A model generated the notes under the pieces. The model searched no databases. It had not been told where the DNA came from and was given only the letters and a program-made list of their open reading frames with translations. Source: an uncultured Clostridia bacterium (GTDB lineage Bacteria > Bacillota > Clostridia > Oscillospirales > UBA644). Taken from it: a stretch of 64,000 nt of DNA. Position numbers and translations under genes: made by a program. The first letter of the stretch is position 1, and the number at the start of each line of letters is the position of its first letter. The stretch spans positions 1 to 64,000 of the forward strand of contig CAOJUB010000006.1 in the NCBI GenBank assembly GCA_948443805.1. The letters run 5' to 3'. This document shows, piece after piece, positions 47,239 to 56,810 of the stretch.

Positions 47239-47285
47239 TATAGGGACGTTTCGTTGATTATTTTATGTAAGATTTGGAGATTCTG

Positions 47286-48881
47286 ATGAAAGAAAAAAAA
47301 GAGAACGGAAAAAATAATCTTCCCGATATCGAAAGGCCGGAAATCAAAGCCTATTCTACGGCGCGGGCCGCTGTAAAAAAAGTCCGGTATGCGTCTTTTT
47401 CGGTGGTCTCAATCGCCGTGGCGTTGGCCGCTGTGGTTCTGCTGAATGTTTTGCTTTTTGTTGCGGCCGAAAAAACCGACCTGAAACTGGATCTTTCCGA
47501 AAATAAAGTTTTTACCCTTTCGCAACAGACATTGGCGTTTCTGGAAGAGTTTTCTTCTCTGGGGCAGGAAGCGGAAATCATTATTCTTGGCAGCGAAGCG
47601 GATTTCCGAAGCCGCGCCAATGCAGCGAATGCCGTTTCGGCGTATACCTATATTGTAGAAACGGCCGATAATTATGCAAAAGCCTGTTCGCAGATCAAGG
47701 TTTCCTATGTTGATCCCCGTTATAATCCCGCCTATTTCCGTCAGCGGGGAATTACGCTTTCTTCAGCGGAAGACTCTTCGACGATTATGGTGCTTTATTC
47801 GCCGGTGACAAGGCGGTATCGGCTGGTAGACAGTACCGTTTTCAGCGATATGGAATATGTCGGGCTGGAACGCCGTATGACAGGCGGCCTTGTTTATGCC
47901 ACGAGGGAAAACATTCAGACGATCGGGATTCTTTCCGGCCACGGAGAGATGACCCTTAATCATTTCCAGCTTTTGATGGAGGACAACGGCTATCAGGTCA
48001 AATATCTTACATTGGCGGACTTCTCCGCCGTGCCCGAAGAGTATCAGCTGTTGGTGATCGCACGGCCGGTGCGGCAGTATTCCAGCGGCGATATTGAGAA
48101 AATCGATTCATTTCTTTATCATAACGGCGCTTACGGAAAACACCTGATGGTTTTCGGCGATCTGGATATGTATGAAAATCCGCTGCTGGAGACCTATCTT
48201 TCGGACGAATGGGGGTTGTCGTTCGGGAAAAATGCCGTTTTTGACAATGAAAAAAATGTGTATACGCTGCCCAATGTTTATTATCCGTTCCTGAAGCTGA
48301 ATTATGCAGAGAGTACGATTGCCGGAAATCTGTCTTCCGGCGGATACAGCCAGTATGTGCAGCTGGGAAAAACCCGTCCGGTTGTCCGGGTGTTTGAAAC
48401 GCGGGATGAATATGCAACGTTTCCGCTTGTGGTGTCTTCCGATTCTTCTTTTTCCCGGTTTATTGCAAATACTTCAGTTTCTGTATCGGATTTTTCCGAT
48501 ATCAGAAAGAGCGATACCGACACCGGCGGTCCGTTTGAAATTATGGCGGCAAGCCAGCGGGTTCGCTACGAAGGGTTGACGCAGTTTTCTTCCACTGTTA
48601 TCGCGGCCGGGTCTTCTTCGTTTGTGGAGGATTATTTTGTCTCGAATGTCGACGGATTTACCGAATCGAGCGCCGAGTACATTCTCCGGACGGTAAAATA
48701 TCTTGTCGCAGCTTCCGAAACGATCGATGCCGATATCGTTCCTGCAAAACTCATTGGCGACAGCCTGAATTTTGAAAATAACTATCAGGTCGTCGGCGTT
48801 GTTGCCGGGATTTTGATTGTCATCCCCGCCATCTTTATTCTCTGGGGCTGCCTGGTTTACCGGAGGAGGAAACGCCTGTGA
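47286..48881 (+). CDS. GldG-like ABC auxiliary protein
   Basis: 531 residues. N-terminal membrane helix (VSIAVALAAVVLLNVLLFVA), a large extracellular Gldg-ABC-2 region that begins DLSENKVFTLSQQTLAFLEE and includes GILSGHGEMTLNHFQLLMEDNGY, then a C-terminal membrane helix (VVGVVAGILIVIPAIFILWGCLVYRRR). It lies between permease and DUF4340 protein, as in many Clostridia. Start set at the ATG 47286 after GGAGATTCTG. The stop overlaps the next start (GTGA). Confidence 0.85.
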   Translation: MKEKKENGKNNLPDIERPEIKAYSTARAAVKKVRYASFSVVSIAVALAAVVLLNVLLFVAAEKTDLKLDLSENKVFTLSQQTLAFLEEFSSLGQEAEIIILGSEADFRSRANAANAVSAYTYIVETADNYAKACSQIKVSYVDPRYNPAYFRQRGITLSSAEDSSTIMVLYSPVTRRYRLVDSTVFSDMEYVGLERRMTGGLVYATRENIQTIGILSGHGEMTLNHFQLLMEDNGYQVKYLTLADFSAVPEEYQLLVIARPVRQYSSGDIEKIDSFLYHNGAYGKHLMVFGDLDMYENPLLETYLSDEWGLSFGKNAVFDNEKNVYTLPNVYYPFLKLNYAESTIAGNLSSGGYSQYVQLGKTRPVVRVFETRDEYATFPLVVSSDSSFSRFIANTSVSVSDFSDIRKSDTDTGGPFEIMAASQRVRYEGLTQFSSTVIAAGSSSFVEDYFVSNVDGFTESSAEYILRTVKYLVAASETIDADIVPAKLIGDSLNFENNYQVVGVVAGILIVIPAIFILWGCLVYRRRKRL

Positions 48882-50344
48882 CAAAAGCGAAAGTGATCGG
48901 TATTCTTATCGGGGTCGCCGTGATCGGCTGCCTTGCCGGCGTGTTTGTCTGGGTTTCCGGGCTGGATTCTGTACAACCGCAGGAACCGGATAACGATTTG
49001 ACACTGACCTATACCAATGAAAACGCCGTTATTTATAAAGGGGAACTCACGCAGGTCGACTATCTGCAGATTGACAATACTTTTGGCAGTTACCGGGTTC
49101 GGAAAAACGAAAACGGGAAAATTGAGATTATCGGCAGGGAACAGGTTCCTCTTTTTCCGTATTCCTCCGAAGCTCTTTATTCGAGCATTTCACAGGTCAA
49201 ATGCCTATCTTTAATTGAAAAAGATGCAAAGCAACTTTCTGATTACGGGCTGGAAAATCCCGGCGCTTCGGTATCCATTGTGGAAAAAGATCAGAAAACG
49301 ACCCGGTTTTTTGTCGGCGATCAGGCGCCGATGTCGGACGGATATTATATTTGCATGGAAAACAGCCGGGATGTCTATCTGGTGGCGAATACCTATGCGG
49401 AACGGTATCTTTCAGAGATGACGTATCTGTATTCGAACGTGCTGACAAAGCAGATTGCCTATGAAAATCTGGCGTCGGTTTCCCTGACCCGGAACGGAGA
49501 GGAAATTTTCATCCGGAAGACCGAAGGCGCCGAGACGTCTTCGATTGAGTTTTCTACGGGGTTTGTGATGGAGCGTCCGATTTTCTGCGGCGCGGAAAAC
49601 ACGGTTTTGCAAACAGCCTGCGATAACCTGAAAAACCTGAAAGCTTCCGGTTTTGCCGCCGATCTTGTGCAGACCGAGGAAGAAAAGGCTCGATACGGAC
49701 TGGATCATGGTGTGAAGGTTGTTCTTACTGCGGCGGCCGATACGTCGTCGGTGATGCTTTCTTCCGGCGAGAAAAATCCGTATTACGGCCTGAGCAATCC
49801 CGACGGAAGCCCGTATATGATTACGTCGACCTATCTTCTCGGTGATGTTTCCGAGGGATTTCGGTATGTGATGTATGACGATTCTCCGGTGGTATATCAG
49901 GTTCCTTCCTCCGCGTTTGATTTTGCCGACAGTGATTTGTATCAGTTTTGTCAGCGGCTTGTCAATTTGAAAGCGCTTTCCGATCTGTCGGCGCTTACCC
50001 TTTCTTTTGACGGAAAAAATTATGTTTTTCAGATTGAACACGGGGAAGAGAACGCGCTTACCGTAACGCATGATTTTTCCCCTGTAGACAGTGAGGCGTT
50101 CCGGAATTTTTATGTGGATCTGGTCAGCCTGACGCATACGGGGATCGGGCAAAAACCAGAAGGCGAACCGCTGCTTTCGGTAACCTATACCGGAACAGAC
50201 GGAAGCATTGACCTGCTGGAACTGATTCCGTATCCGGAAAATCCGCGTAAAGTTTTTATTTCATTGAACGGCCGCGGCGTTTTTGTAACGGCGGCAACGC
50301 AGGCAGAGGCTCTGAAAGCGGCGCTGTTAAAGCTTCTTTCATAA
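48878..50344 (+). CDS. DUF4340 domain protein of the Gld-type ABC cassette
   Basis: 488 residues from a GTG start overlapping the previous stop. One N-terminal membrane helix (IGILIGVAVIGCLAGVFVWVSG), then repeated beta-rich domains with the DUF4340 pattern (LSDYGLENPGASVSIVEKDQKTTRFFVGDQAP). The protein is likely anchored outside the cell next to the transporter. The function is unknown. Located at the end of the four-gene operon, just before thrS. Confidence 0.8.
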   Translation: MTKAKVIGILIGVAVIGCLAGVFVWVSGLDSVQPQEPDNDLTLTYTNENAVIYKGELTQVDYLQIDNTFGSYRVRKNENGKIEIIGREQVPLFPYSSEALYSSISQVKCLSLIEKDAKQLSDYGLENPGASVSIVEKDQKTTRFFVGDQAPMSDGYYICMENSRDVYLVANTYAERYLSEMTYLYSNVLTKQIAYENLASVSLTRNGEEIFIRKTEGAETSSIEFSTGFVMERPIFCGAENTVLQTACDNLKNLKASGFAADLVQTEEEKARYGLDHGVKVVLTAAADTSSVMLSSGEKNPYYGLSNPDGSPYMITSTYLLGDVSEGFRYVMYDDSPVVYQVPSSAFDFADSDLYQFCQRLVNLKALSDLSALTLSFDGKNYVFQIEHGEENALTVTHDFSPVDSEAFRNFYVDLVSLTHTGIGQKPEGEPLLSVTYTGTDGSIDLLELIPYPENPRKVFISLNGRGVFVTAATQAEALKAALLKLLS

Positions 50345-50420
50345 ATAAGACCGCATTTTGTACAGACAAAAAATTTTGATATAGTTTTAGCCGCCCTGCG
50401 GCGGCAGAATGGAGATTCTC

Positions 50421-52322
50421 ATGAAAATACTGCTCAAAGACGGCTCTTCTCTTGAAGTAGCCGAAGGCGCGTCCGCTTTTGACGCTACCAGACAAATTTC
50501 CGAAGGGCTTGCGCGTGCGGCTCTTGCCTGTGAAATTGACGGAGAGGCAAAAGACCTTTCGTCTCCGCTTCACGAGGGCTGTATGTTGAATATTTTAACT
50601 TTTGACAGCCCCAAAGGCAAAGAGGTTTTCTGGCACACAACCTCGCATATCCTCGCGCATGCCGTAAAACGGTTGTATCCTCAGGCTCTTTTGACGATCG
50701 GACCTGCGATCGACGCCGGATTTTATTATGATATCGACTGCGATGTGGTCTTTACTCCGGAAATCTTGGAAGCCATTCAGGCGGAGATGAAAAAAATTAT
50801 TAAGGAAAATCCGCAGAATAAACGCTTTGTTCTTTCCAAGTCCGATGCGCTTGAAAAAATGAAGGAAAATCCGTACAAAGTGGAGCTGATCGAAAATCTT
50901 GATGAGAACGCGGAAATTTCTTTCTATGAACAGGGCGATTTTACCGATCTCTGCGCCGGCCCGCATCTGTACGACCTTTCCAAGGTAAAAGCGGTGAAAC
51001 TGACTAACTGCACCGGCGCTTACTGGCGCGGCGATGCAAAAAATAAAATGCTGCAGCGGATTTACGGTATTTCCTTTATGAAAGCGGCTGATCTGGACGC
51101 TTACCTGACCGCTCTGGAAGAGGCGAAAAAAAGAGACCACCGGAAACTGGGTAAAGAACTCGGCTTGTTTTTGTTTGCCGAGGAAGGTCCCGGATTCCCG
51201 TTCTTTCTGCCGAAGGGCATGGTGCTGAAAAACACGCTGATTGATTATTGGCGGGAGATTCATACCAAGGCCGGTTATGTGGAGATTTCCACGCCGATTA
51301 TGCTCAATCAGGATCTCTGGCACCGGAGCGGCCACTGGGATCATTATAAAGACAATATGTATACCACGGTGATTGATGAGACGGATTTCGCCCTGAAACC
51401 CATGAACTGCCCCGGCGGTATGCTGGTGTATAAATCGCAGCCGCATTCTTACCGTGACCTGCCGCTTCGCTGCGGGGAACTGGGGTTGGTTCACCGCCAT
51501 GAATTGTCCGGAACGCTGCACGGCCTGATGCGGGTTCGCTGCTTTACGCAGGACGATGCGCATATTTTCATGACGCCGGATCAGATTAAGGATGAAATTA
51601 AAGGTGTTACGGCGTTGATCGACAGCGTTTATTCGCTGTTCGGTTTTCAGTATCATGTGGAGCTTTCCACCATGCCGGAAGACCATATAGGTTCCGATGA
51701 AGACTGGCAGATTGCGACCGACGGCCTTCGTTCAGCGCTGGAAGAAATGGGCAAGCCCTATATCGTCAACGAAGGCGACGGCGCGTTCTACGGCCCGAAG
51801 ATTGATTTTCATCTGGAGGACAGTCTCGGCCGTACCTGGCAGTGCGGTACGATCCAGCTGGATATGCAGATGCCGGAGCGTTTTGATCTGGAATATATCG
51901 GCGCCGATGGCGAAAAGCACCGCCCAGTTATGATTCACCGCGTCTGTTTCGGTTCAATTGAACGCTTTATCGGAATTTTGACCGAGCATTTCGCCGGCGC
52001 GTTTCCGGTATGGCTTTCTCCGGTTCAGGTAAAAATCCTGCCGATCAGCGAAAAGATGCTTTCGTATGCGAAAGAGGTTCAGGCTTCGCTTTCCGAGGCC
52101 GGAATCCGCTGCGAACTGGATGCACGGGGTGAAAAGATCGGATATAAAATCCGCGAAGCCCAGATGGAAAAGGTTCCGTATATGCTGGTTGTCGGCGAAA
52201 AAGAAATGGAAAACAAAACGGTTTCTGTCCGCAGCCGGAAAGAAGGCGACAAGGGCGCAGTTTCCTTTTCCGATTTTATTTCCGGTGTCAAAGCGCAGAT
52301 TGCGTCAAGAGCCTGCGACTGA
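50421..52322 (+). CDS. thrS: Threonyl-tRNA synthetase
   Basis: 633 residues. TGS domain (residues 1-60, LLKDGSSLEVAEGASAFDATRQIS), editing domain with HTTSHILAHAVKRLYP and the CxGPH-type DLCAGPHLYD, catalytic core with MNCPGGMLVYKS and RHELSGTLHGLMRVRCFTQDDAHIF, and a C-terminal anticodon domain. It charges tRNA-Thr. Start at 50421 after GGAGATTCTC. A short GC hairpin (50390-50405) lies just upstream. There is no room for a T-box. Confidence 0.95.
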   Translation: MKILLKDGSSLEVAEGASAFDATRQISEGLARAALACEIDGEAKDLSSPLHEGCMLNILTFDSPKGKEVFWHTTSHILAHAVKRLYPQALLTIGPAIDAGFYYDIDCDVVFTPEILEAIQAEMKKIIKENPQNKRFVLSKSDALEKMKENPYKVELIENLDENAEISFYEQGDFTDLCAGPHLYDLSKVKAVKLTNCTGAYWRGDAKNKMLQRIYGISFMKAADLDAYLTALEEAKKRDHRKLGKELGLFLFAEEGPGFPFFLPKGMVLKNTLIDYWREIHTKAGYVEISTPIMLNQDLWHRSGHWDHYKDNMYTTVIDETDFALKPMNCPGGMLVYKSQPHSYRDLPLRCGELGLVHRHELSGTLHGLMRVRCFTQDDAHIFMTPDQIKDEIKGVTALIDSVYSLFGFQYHVELSTMPEDHIGSDEDWQIATDGLRSALEEMGKPYIVNEGDGAFYGPKIDFHLEDSLGRTWQCGTIQLDMQMPERFDLEYIGADGEKHRPVMIHRVCFGSIERFIGILTEHFAGAFPVWLSPVQVKILPISEKMLSYAKEVQASLSEAGIRCELDARGEKIGYKIREAQMEKVPYMLVVGEKEMENKTVSVRSRKEGDKGAVSFSDFISGVKAQIASRACD

Positions 52323-52467
52323 TTGTTGTAAATGAAAAGACAGAACCGTTGGTTTTGTTTGTTTGGAATTCCGGTAAGAGGATCGTTTTTTCCTGTTTTA
52401 TTGGTTGGAGGAAAGAATCTTCCGCCGGAATTTCCGGCTTCTGGAAAAGAAATAAAGGAGGCAGCCT

Positions 52468-52884
52468 ATGCATAAAAAAGAGCAGGAAACCCCGGCGGTA
52501 AAAGTGGAAGAAAAGAAGCCTTCGCGATTGGCGGTTTCTCTTGTTCAGCGGTTGATTCTTGCCGTTGTTTTGGGGCTGATTGTCACGGCGCTTTCCGCTT
52601 TTATCCCCATACGGATTGAGAATGCCGCCGCTTTGAACAATCTGCGTTTCGGTTTTCCGTTTCCCTTTGTTTTACAGCGGTATTACGGCGTTCTTTATGA
52701 GGATTGGTTTCCCGGTTATGCGCCGCCGCAGTTTCATGCCGACGCCTGCTATACCACGCTTTCCGCCGGAAATTTCTTTCTTTCCGCCGGAATTAACGCA
52801 GCGGTAATCGCGGCAGTTTTGATCGGTATTTTTCTGCTTCGGCGGAGAATTCATACGGCCAAAGAACCGCTGCCGGAAATATAA
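52468..52884 (+). CDS. Small membrane protein, unknown function
   Basis: 138 residues. A charged N-terminus (residues 1-20), a membrane helix (LILAVVLGLIVTALSAFIPI, about 30-50), an aromatic external loop, and a second helix (GINAAVIAAVLIGIFLLRRR, about 108-127) with a basic end. I do not recognise a family. Strong ribosome site AAAGGAGGCAG. It is 40 bp upstream of the ABC exporter gene, so possibly cotranscribed. Confidence 0.65.
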   Translation: MHKKEQETPAVKVEEKKPSRLAVSLVQRLILAVVLGLIVTALSAFIPIRIENAAALNNLRFGFPFPFVLQRYYGVLYEDWFPGYAPPQFHADACYTTLSAGNFFLSAGINAAVIAAVLIGIFLLRRRIHTAKEPLPEI

Positions 52885-52923
52885 CGACCGATCGGAACCG
52901 ATGAAAAGGAAAGGAGTCTTTTG

Positions 52924-54864
52924 ATGTTTACACCGCCCCCGCTCCGGAAAAAACCGGAAGGCCCAAAGAATTTCCGGGAATTTTGGCAAAGCCTGAAAGA
53001 CACATTCCGCCGGCTGCTGTATATTTATCAGCTGGTTTGGGACGCCCGCCCGTCGGTGATTCTCTTGATGGCTCTTTTTTCTCTTTTTAACGGTGTTTTA
53101 CCGGTGATTTCTACGTATATTTCCAAAATGATTCTGGATATTTTCGTTCAGGCTTCCGGGCAGGAATGGCAGAACTGGATTGGCGTTGTTGTTGGGCTGC
53201 TTGTGGCCTCGGCCGTGTTTTCTTTTTGCCAGAATCTGGTGCAGTCGACCAATTCTCTGGTCTCTACGCTTTCCAACGAGAGCCTTGTTTTCAGCATCCG
53301 GCTAAAAATTATGAAGAAGGCAAAAACGGTTGATCTTGCCTGTTTTGATTTGCCCGAATTTTATTCAAAACTTGAAAATGCAAACCGAGAAGCCGGCGGA
53401 AGACCGCTGCAGGTTTTGTCCAATACTTTTTCTATTTTTTCATCGCTGATTACAACCGTTTCTTTTATTGTAATGCTTTGTTCGGTCATGCCCTGGGCGC
53501 CGCCGCTTTTGATTTTGGTTTCGGTTCCCGGTCTGCTCGTTTCGATCCGTTTCCGAAAAAAAATGGTTTCTTATATGCGCTGGCATTCAAAAGAGCGCCG
53601 GCAGATGGATTATTACAATAATCTGGTTACCGATAAGGATCTGGTCAAAGAGGTGAAACTGTTCAGCCTTGCCGATACTTTTATCGGCAAGTTCCGCGCC
53701 GTTTTTCAAAAATATTACCGGGGATTCAGACAGCTGGTTTTCAAAGACTGGTTCTTTAATTCACTGTTTAACCTTCTTGTCGCCGCCGTGCTGCTGGTTA
53801 TTCAGATTCCGCTTGCTTGCCGAATTCTTCAGGGAACGCTGCAGATCGGCGATTTTTCGCTTTATTCTTCGGCGGTCAATAATATTTATTACTCGGTCGC
53901 CCATATTCTTGCGCTTTCTATGGGAATTTATGAGGGAACGCTTTTTATCGATAATATGATCGCCTTTATGGAGCAGCGTCCTTCGGTCGTCCCTTCGCTG
54001 CCGGAACCGCTTCGGGTAGAAAAAAACAAACCGCATGTCATTGAATTTCAGCATGTTTCTTTTTGTTATCCCGCTTCGGAAAAGAAGGTTCTTGACGACG
54101 TCAGCGTTACAATCGCATCGGGAGAAACCGTCGTTCTTGTCGGGCTGAACGGTGCGGGAAAAACAACCTTTCTGAAACTGCTGACCCGGCTGTATGATCC
54201 CACAGAGGGGCGTATTTTGCTGGACGGACATGATTTGAAAGAATATTCCGTAGAGTCTCTGTATTCTGTGTTTGGGATTATTTTTCAGGATTTCGGTAAA
54301 TTTGCCTTTTCCGTTGAAGAAAATATTGCGTTCGGGCAAATCGATAAACCAATAGATTCGGAGGCGATTCGGAATGCTGCGGAAAGCAGCAGCGCCGATG
54401 GGTTTATTCAAAAACTCCGGGATGGTTATCAAACGCCGCTGATGCGGATTTTTGAAGAAGACGGCGCCGAACTTTCGGTCGGTCAGTGGCAGAAACTGGC
54501 CGTTTCCCGCGCTTTTTACCGGGATTCGGATATTTTGATCCTCGATGAACCGACCGCTTCGCTTGACGCGATTGCCGAACAGGAAATTTTTGACCAGTTT
54601 GACCGGCTGCGGGGGAATAAAACCACGATTTTTGTTTCGCACCGGCTTTCCAGCGCCACGATTGCCGATCAGATTCTTGTCATGGAGCAGGGTCGGATTA
54701 TTGAACGGGGAGACCATAAAACGCTGTTGGCGCAGGCCGGAAAATATGCGGAACTGTTCCATGTTCAAGCGGCGAGATACCTCTCTGCCGAAGAGACGGC
54801 GCCGCAGGAGAATTCTTGTAATGAACGGCCGGCTGAGTCGGTTCAAAGAAAGGAAAAAATATGA
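52924..54864 (+). CDS. ABC exporter, fused permease and ATPase
   Basis: 646 residues. Membrane domain up to about residue 350, then an ATPase domain with Walker A GLNGAGKT (near 408), signature LSVGQWQKLAVSRA (LSVGQ in place of LSGGQ), Walker B ILILDEPTASLD and H-loop VSHRLSS. Likely a homodimer; substrate unknown. The Ser-Val-Gly-Gln-Trp signature is seen in peptide-exporter-like half transporters. The start at 52924 follows AAAGGAG. Its stop overlaps the thioesterase start (ATGA). Confidence 0.88.
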   Translation: MFTPPPLRKKPEGPKNFREFWQSLKDTFRRLLYIYQLVWDARPSVILLMALFSLFNGVLPVISTYISKMILDIFVQASGQEWQNWIGVVVGLLVASAVFSFCQNLVQSTNSLVSTLSNESLVFSIRLKIMKKAKTVDLACFDLPEFYSKLENANREAGGRPLQVLSNTFSIFSSLITTVSFIVMLCSVMPWAPPLLILVSVPGLLVSIRFRKKMVSYMRWHSKERRQMDYYNNLVTDKDLVKEVKLFSLADTFIGKFRAVFQKYYRGFRQLVFKDWFFNSLFNLLVAAVLLVIQIPLACRILQGTLQIGDFSLYSSAVNNIYYSVAHILALSMGIYEGTLFIDNMIAFMEQRPSVVPSLPEPLRVEKNKPHVIEFQHVSFCYPASEKKVLDDVSVTIASGETVVLVGLNGAGKTTFLKLLTRLYDPTEGRILLDGHDLKEYSVESLYSVFGIIFQDFGKFAFSVEENIAFGQIDKPIDSEAIRNAAESSSADGFIQKLRDGYQTPLMRIFEEDGAELSVGQWQKLAVSRAFYRDSDILILDEPTASLDAIAEQEIFDQFDRLRGNKTTIFVSHRLSSATIADQILVMEQGRIIERGDHKTLLAQAGKYAELFHVQAARYLSAEETAPQENSCNERPAESVQRKEKI

Positions 54865-55244
54865 TTTGTCCGGGGAAAAAAGGGCAGGCAAAAATACGGG
54901 TCTGTCAGGAGAATACCGCTGTATTTCTGAAAAGCGGCAGGCTGGAGGTGTTTGCCACGCCGGCAATGGTGGCGCTGATGGAAGAAGCCTCTGTTTCGGC
55001 TGTTTCCGCTTTTCTTGACGAAGGGGTTGAAACAGTCGGAACGAAAATTTCGGTTTCTCATCTTTCGGCGACGCCGGTCGGAATTTGGGTGACGGCGTTC
55101 GCTACGTTGGAAGAAGTAGACGGCCGGCGGTTGGTTTTTTCTGTTGAGGCGTTCGATGAAAAAGGAAAAATCGGCTACGGCACCCATGAGCGAATGCTGG
55201 TTGATTCGCTGAAATTTATGCAGAAAACTTTGAAGAAAAACTAA
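54861..55244 (+). CDS. FlK-like hotdog thioesterase
   Basis: 127 residues, hotdog fold. Conserved elements are VFATPAMVALMEEAS (helix with the catalytic acid) and ISVSHLSATPVGIWVTAFATLEEVDGR, as in the fluoroacetyl-CoA thioesterase (FlK) family. Most bacterial members act on unknown acyl-CoAs. Ribosome site AAAGGAAAAA within the ABC gene end, with a 4-bp overlap. It ends 8 bp before the convergent sigG stop. Confidence 0.78.
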   Translation: MICPGKKGQAKIRVCQENTAVFLKSGRLEVFATPAMVALMEEASVSAVSAFLDEGVETVGTKISVSHLSATPVGIWVTAFATLEEVDGRRLVFSVEAFDEKGKIGYGTHERMLVDSLKFMQKTLKKN

Positions 55245-55252
55245 AATCCGCG

Positions 55253-56020
55253 CTATATCTGTTTTTTGATTCGTTCCAGCGCGCCTTTTTCCAAGCGGGA
55301 AACCTGTGCCTGTGAAATGCCGATCTCGGCCGAAACTTCCATTTGCGTTTTCCCCTGATAAAAACGGAGCGACAGAATTTTTTTCTCCCGTTCGGAAAGC
55401 CCGCTGACCGCCTGTCTGAGCGACATTTCTTCCACCCAGCAGGAGTCGGTATCGGCTTTGTCTTTAATTTGGTCCATGATAAACAGCGCGTCGGAATCAT
55501 CGTTATACGCCGGTTCAAACAGAGAAACCGGTTCGGCAATTGCTTCCAGGGCAACAACAATGTCGGTTCTGGGTACATTCAGGGAGTTTGCGATTTCTTC
55601 AATGGTCGGTTCCCGTCCAAGTCGGTTTTGCAGCCGGTCTTTTTCACCTAAAGCCTTATAGGCAGTGTCCCGCATGGAGCGGCTGACCCGGATTGCGTTA
55701 TTGTCACGCAGATATCGGCGGATCTCGCCGATGATCATCGGAACGGCATAGGTTGAAAATTTCACATCGTGGCTGTCGTCAAAATTGTCGATGGCTTTCA
55801 TAAGCCCGATACAGCCGACCTGAAAAAGGTCGTCCGGCAATTCTCTGTTGGAAAACCGCTGTACAACGCTCAGGACAAGCTTCAGGTTTCCGCTGATCAG
55901 TTTTTCCCTGGCTGTTGGGTCTCCCTGTTTCATTTTGTTGAACAGTGTTTTTTTCTCTTCATTGGTCAGAACTTTCAGCTGCGAGGTGTTGATTCCGCAG
56001 ATTTCTACCCGGTTATTCAT
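55253..56020 (-). CDS. sigG: Sporulation sigma factor SigG
   Basis: 255 residues. Starts NRVEICGINTSQLKVL, the SigG N-terminus, followed by region 2 (DLFQVGCIGLMKAIDNFD, KFSTYAVPMIIGEIRRYLRDNN) and region 4 (GKTQMEVSAEIGISQAQVSRLEKGAL). SigG drives late forespore gene expression. The start follows GGGGGAA. It stands alone on the minus strand without sigE or spoIIGA beside it. It shows that the organism can probably form endospores. Confidence 0.93.
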   Translation of the reverse strand: MNNRVEICGINTSQLKVLTNEEKKTLFNKMKQGDPTAREKLISGNLKLVLSVVQRFSNRELPDDLFQVGCIGLMKAIDNFDDSHDVKFSTYAVPMIIGEIRRYLRDNNAIRVSRSMRDTAYKALGEKDRLQNRLGREPTIEEIANSLNVPRTDIVVALEAIAEPVSLFEPAYNDDSDALFIMDQIKDKADTDSCWVEEMSLRQAVSGLSEREKKILSLRFYQGKTQMEVSAEIGISQAQVSRLEKGALERIKKQI

Positions 56021-56172
56021 GCTTGCTATTCCCCCTGCAATTTTTTCCTGCCCGTCCGGTTTTTTCGGAAAGGAACAACAGAGGTCGGAACAGCGGAGCC
56101 TTCAGGAATTGATATTGTGAGAAGTATTTCCTTTCCGGGAAGAATTTATACATCTGCAAAAAAAGGAGAAAA

Positions 56173-56538
56173 ATGGATATGGATATGGCTTCAAAAATAA
56201 AAAAAACGGCGTTTTTCCGGCTGGTTTTTTATCTTTTTGTGGTTCTTTTTTTCGCCCTTCTTCCGGTTTCGGTTGCCGAAAGCGGCAGCCTTTGCGTCTT
56301 TTATCGGGCGTTTGGCCTTCTGTGCCCGGCCTGCGGAACGACCCGGGCAATGACGAATCTTTGTCATTTTCAGTTTGCACGGGCATTTTCCTTTAATCCT
56401 CTTTTGGTTTGCTTTCTCGCGCCTCTTTTCTTTTTTTGTGCGGCGCAGGATATTGTTACGATGATTCGCCGGCGGAGGGGGCGGGAAACGCCGCTTTCCT
56501 TTGCCGAATTTCTTCTTCTGTTTCCTTATTTGTGGTAG
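56173..56538 (+). CDS. DUF2752 membrane protein
   Basis: 121 residues with two or three membrane helices. It has the DUF2752 signature CPACGTTRA after a first helix, and an Asn-Pro in FNPLLVCF in the next. The biochemical function is unknown. Ribosome site AAAGGAG. It is followed by a further small membrane protein and addB. Confidence 0.8.
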   Translation: MDMDMASKIKKTAFFRLVFYLFVVLFFALLPVSVAESGSLCVFYRAFGLLCPACGTTRAMTNLCHFQFARAFSFNPLLVCFLAPLFFFCAAQDIVTMIRRRRGRETPLSFAEFLLLFPYLW

Positions 56539-56574
56539 AGGGTTTTGGTTTTCAATTGCGAAGGAAGGTTTTTT

Positions 56575-56784
56575 ATGCTGCTGTCACTTTTACCTGCCGT
56601 TTCGGGGGCTGTTTCTGCTGTTTTTCTGGTTGCCGTTTATTATTCCGCCCGGAAAACAGGCCTGCAAAAAAAACAGAAACGGCTGCTTTGCCTTGTTTTT
56701 TCCTTATTTGCTTTTTTTATTATTCTCTGGGGCGTTCTCCGGAATTTTTTCCCTGCGATGGTAACATCGATGCTGTTTTTTTAA
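56575..56784 (+). CDS. Small membrane protein, unknown function
   Basis: 69 residues, two membrane helices joined by a basic stretch (SARKTGLQKKQKRL). Start at 56575 after GAAGGAAGG. No family recognised. Short, but positioned in an operon-like run with a good ribosome site. Confidence 0.55.
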   Translation: MLLSLLPAVSGAVSAVFLVAVYYSARKTGLQKKQKRLLCLVFSLFAFFIILWGVLRNFFPAMVTSMLFF

Positions 56785-56810
56785 GAAAAATCTGACGGAG
56801 GTTTTTTCAT

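Noticed and set aside
53761-54966. 401-codon minus-strand ORF opposite the ABC exporter and thioesterase
   Set aside because: Antisense shadow of two well-supported genes.
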